DNA of 64,000 nt from Corbicula japonica (lineage: Eukaryota > Mollusca > Bivalvia > Venerida > Cyrenidae), in assembly GCA_038501625.1 (NCBI GenBank), contig JAZAYU010000725.1, forward strand, positions 1 through 64,000, in the 5' to 3' direction. The notes under the pieces are model-generated. The model searched no databases, was not told the DNA's origin, and was given only the letters and a program-made list of their open reading frames with translations. Position numbers and translations under genes: made by a program. Below are positions 63,318 to 64,000 of this stretch, piece after piece (positions within the stretch are counted from its first letter, which is position 1; the number at the start of each line of letters is the position of its first letter).

Positions 63318-64000
63318 CTGAAACAAGAATCATGGATAAGAGAAAAATGCTTATCAGCTAAACAAATATTCAGAAAATAAAGAAGTAGAAATAAAGACGA
63401 TGAATGCTATCAATTGACATCTTTCTTGATATAACAAGAATTCAAAACCTATGATGCCACGAAGAACAACAACGCGTTCATCACAAAACATCACAGACGA
63501 CAAACAAACAACATGTTAAAGTAACAAAGGCATTAAAACATATTTTACATGTCAATGCTCTAATTCGCTATCGCATGAAAAAAAAAAACAACAAAAAAAA
63601 CATTGGCTTTGATAATTATGTCTGATTGACTTATCCCGCCATGGTTGTAGATATGTGTTTTTAAAATCTTCACTGTTAAAATGGTGTTTTATCTGAAGTT
63701 GCAGGCAGTCCACACATCTGTCTAGATGTCAGAAGTATTTTGTGTACTTTTAGTAATCGACTAGAGCATCATTTTTGTGCAAATAACAACATTCATTTTT
63801 CTCACAGTCGAGCAAATTTTGACGTCGAATGACTTTTCAAATCAAACTGTCCTATCTGTACACTGCGTAATAAAACAAGTTCCACTGCGAATCAAGGTGT
63901 TGTGAGAATACTGTAAACTGAATAATTTTACATGCATTTTTCAAGAACATTCTAGTTTGCGAAATATAAATTAAATGATGTCTTCATCAGTATGTTGGTT
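63318..64000. other. Intron upstream of the first visible CCP exon
   Basis: No exon recognised. It contains an A-rich tract (about 63578-63600). Its first ~200 bp resemble the intron beside the proximal A exon (52961-53200), for example 'atgaagaacaacaa'-type blocks. Confidence 0.5.

Overview
This is an AT-rich eukaryotic window made mostly of introns and repeats. It has no bacterial-type gene density. The repeat types (tandem blocks carrying TGACCTTGACC, 'gctcacctgag' and 'cttcgggggcat' ended elements, GGAC tracts, TTAGGG-type tracts, mariner/pogo relics) and the host gene together suggest a marine invertebrate, most likely a bivalve mollusc. That assignment is inference from remembered bivalve sequence; no search was run.

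One host gene dominates the minus strand. Reading from high to low coordinates I could assemble, with splice sites and matching intron phases, an adhesion G-protein-coupled receptor. It has seven CCP/sushi exons (63.3-50.6 kb, all phase 1-1), one exon holding the C-terminal half of a hormone-receptor-motif (HRM) domain (49.7 kb), GAIN-domain exons (42.8-37.9 kb), a two-exon GPS with a canonical HL|T cleavage motif (36.6-36.2 kb), and the seven-transmembrane region split over eight exons (26.0-13.6 kb). The 5' end (signal peptide and probably more CCPs) lies beyond position 64000. The C-terminal tail is only tentatively placed near 13.45 kb. Six of the CCP exons form an A-B-C, A-B-C pattern that also extends into the introns, so a three-exon block was duplicated.

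The introns and the 3' flank (1-13.4 kb) are packed with mobile DNA. There is a decayed pogo/Tigger-like transposase (0-1.1 kb) and an element with terminal inverted repeats holding oppositely oriented tandem arrays (5.25-7.35 kb). A nine-copy 145-bp tandem array carries nuclear-receptor-like half-sites (9.9-11.2 kb) and is followed by a reverse-transcriptase relic. Two mariner-family elements have recognisable TIRs (15.2-16.6 and 47.7-49.0 kb). A 1-kb tandem duplication has one copy interrupted by a TTAA-flanked MITE (26.8-29.35 kb), and 656-bp tandem repeats lie at 43.7-46.0 kb. Repeated 254-bp units have a tRNA-like head (39, 41 and 56 kb). A 6.4-kb element with about 0.5-kb TIRs, TTAA flanks and a decayed Mutator-like (PF20700-type) transposase sits between two CCP exons (54.9-61.4 kb). 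Several hairpin MITEs are also present.

In several cases an empty counterpart of the insertion site survives in the same window, so the order of events can be read: the 1-kb duplication preceded the TTAA MITE, and a paralogous repeat at 43.45 kb shows the site before mariner insertion at 47.68-48.97 kb. No operons, CRISPR arrays, rRNA genes or convincing intact tRNA genes were seen.
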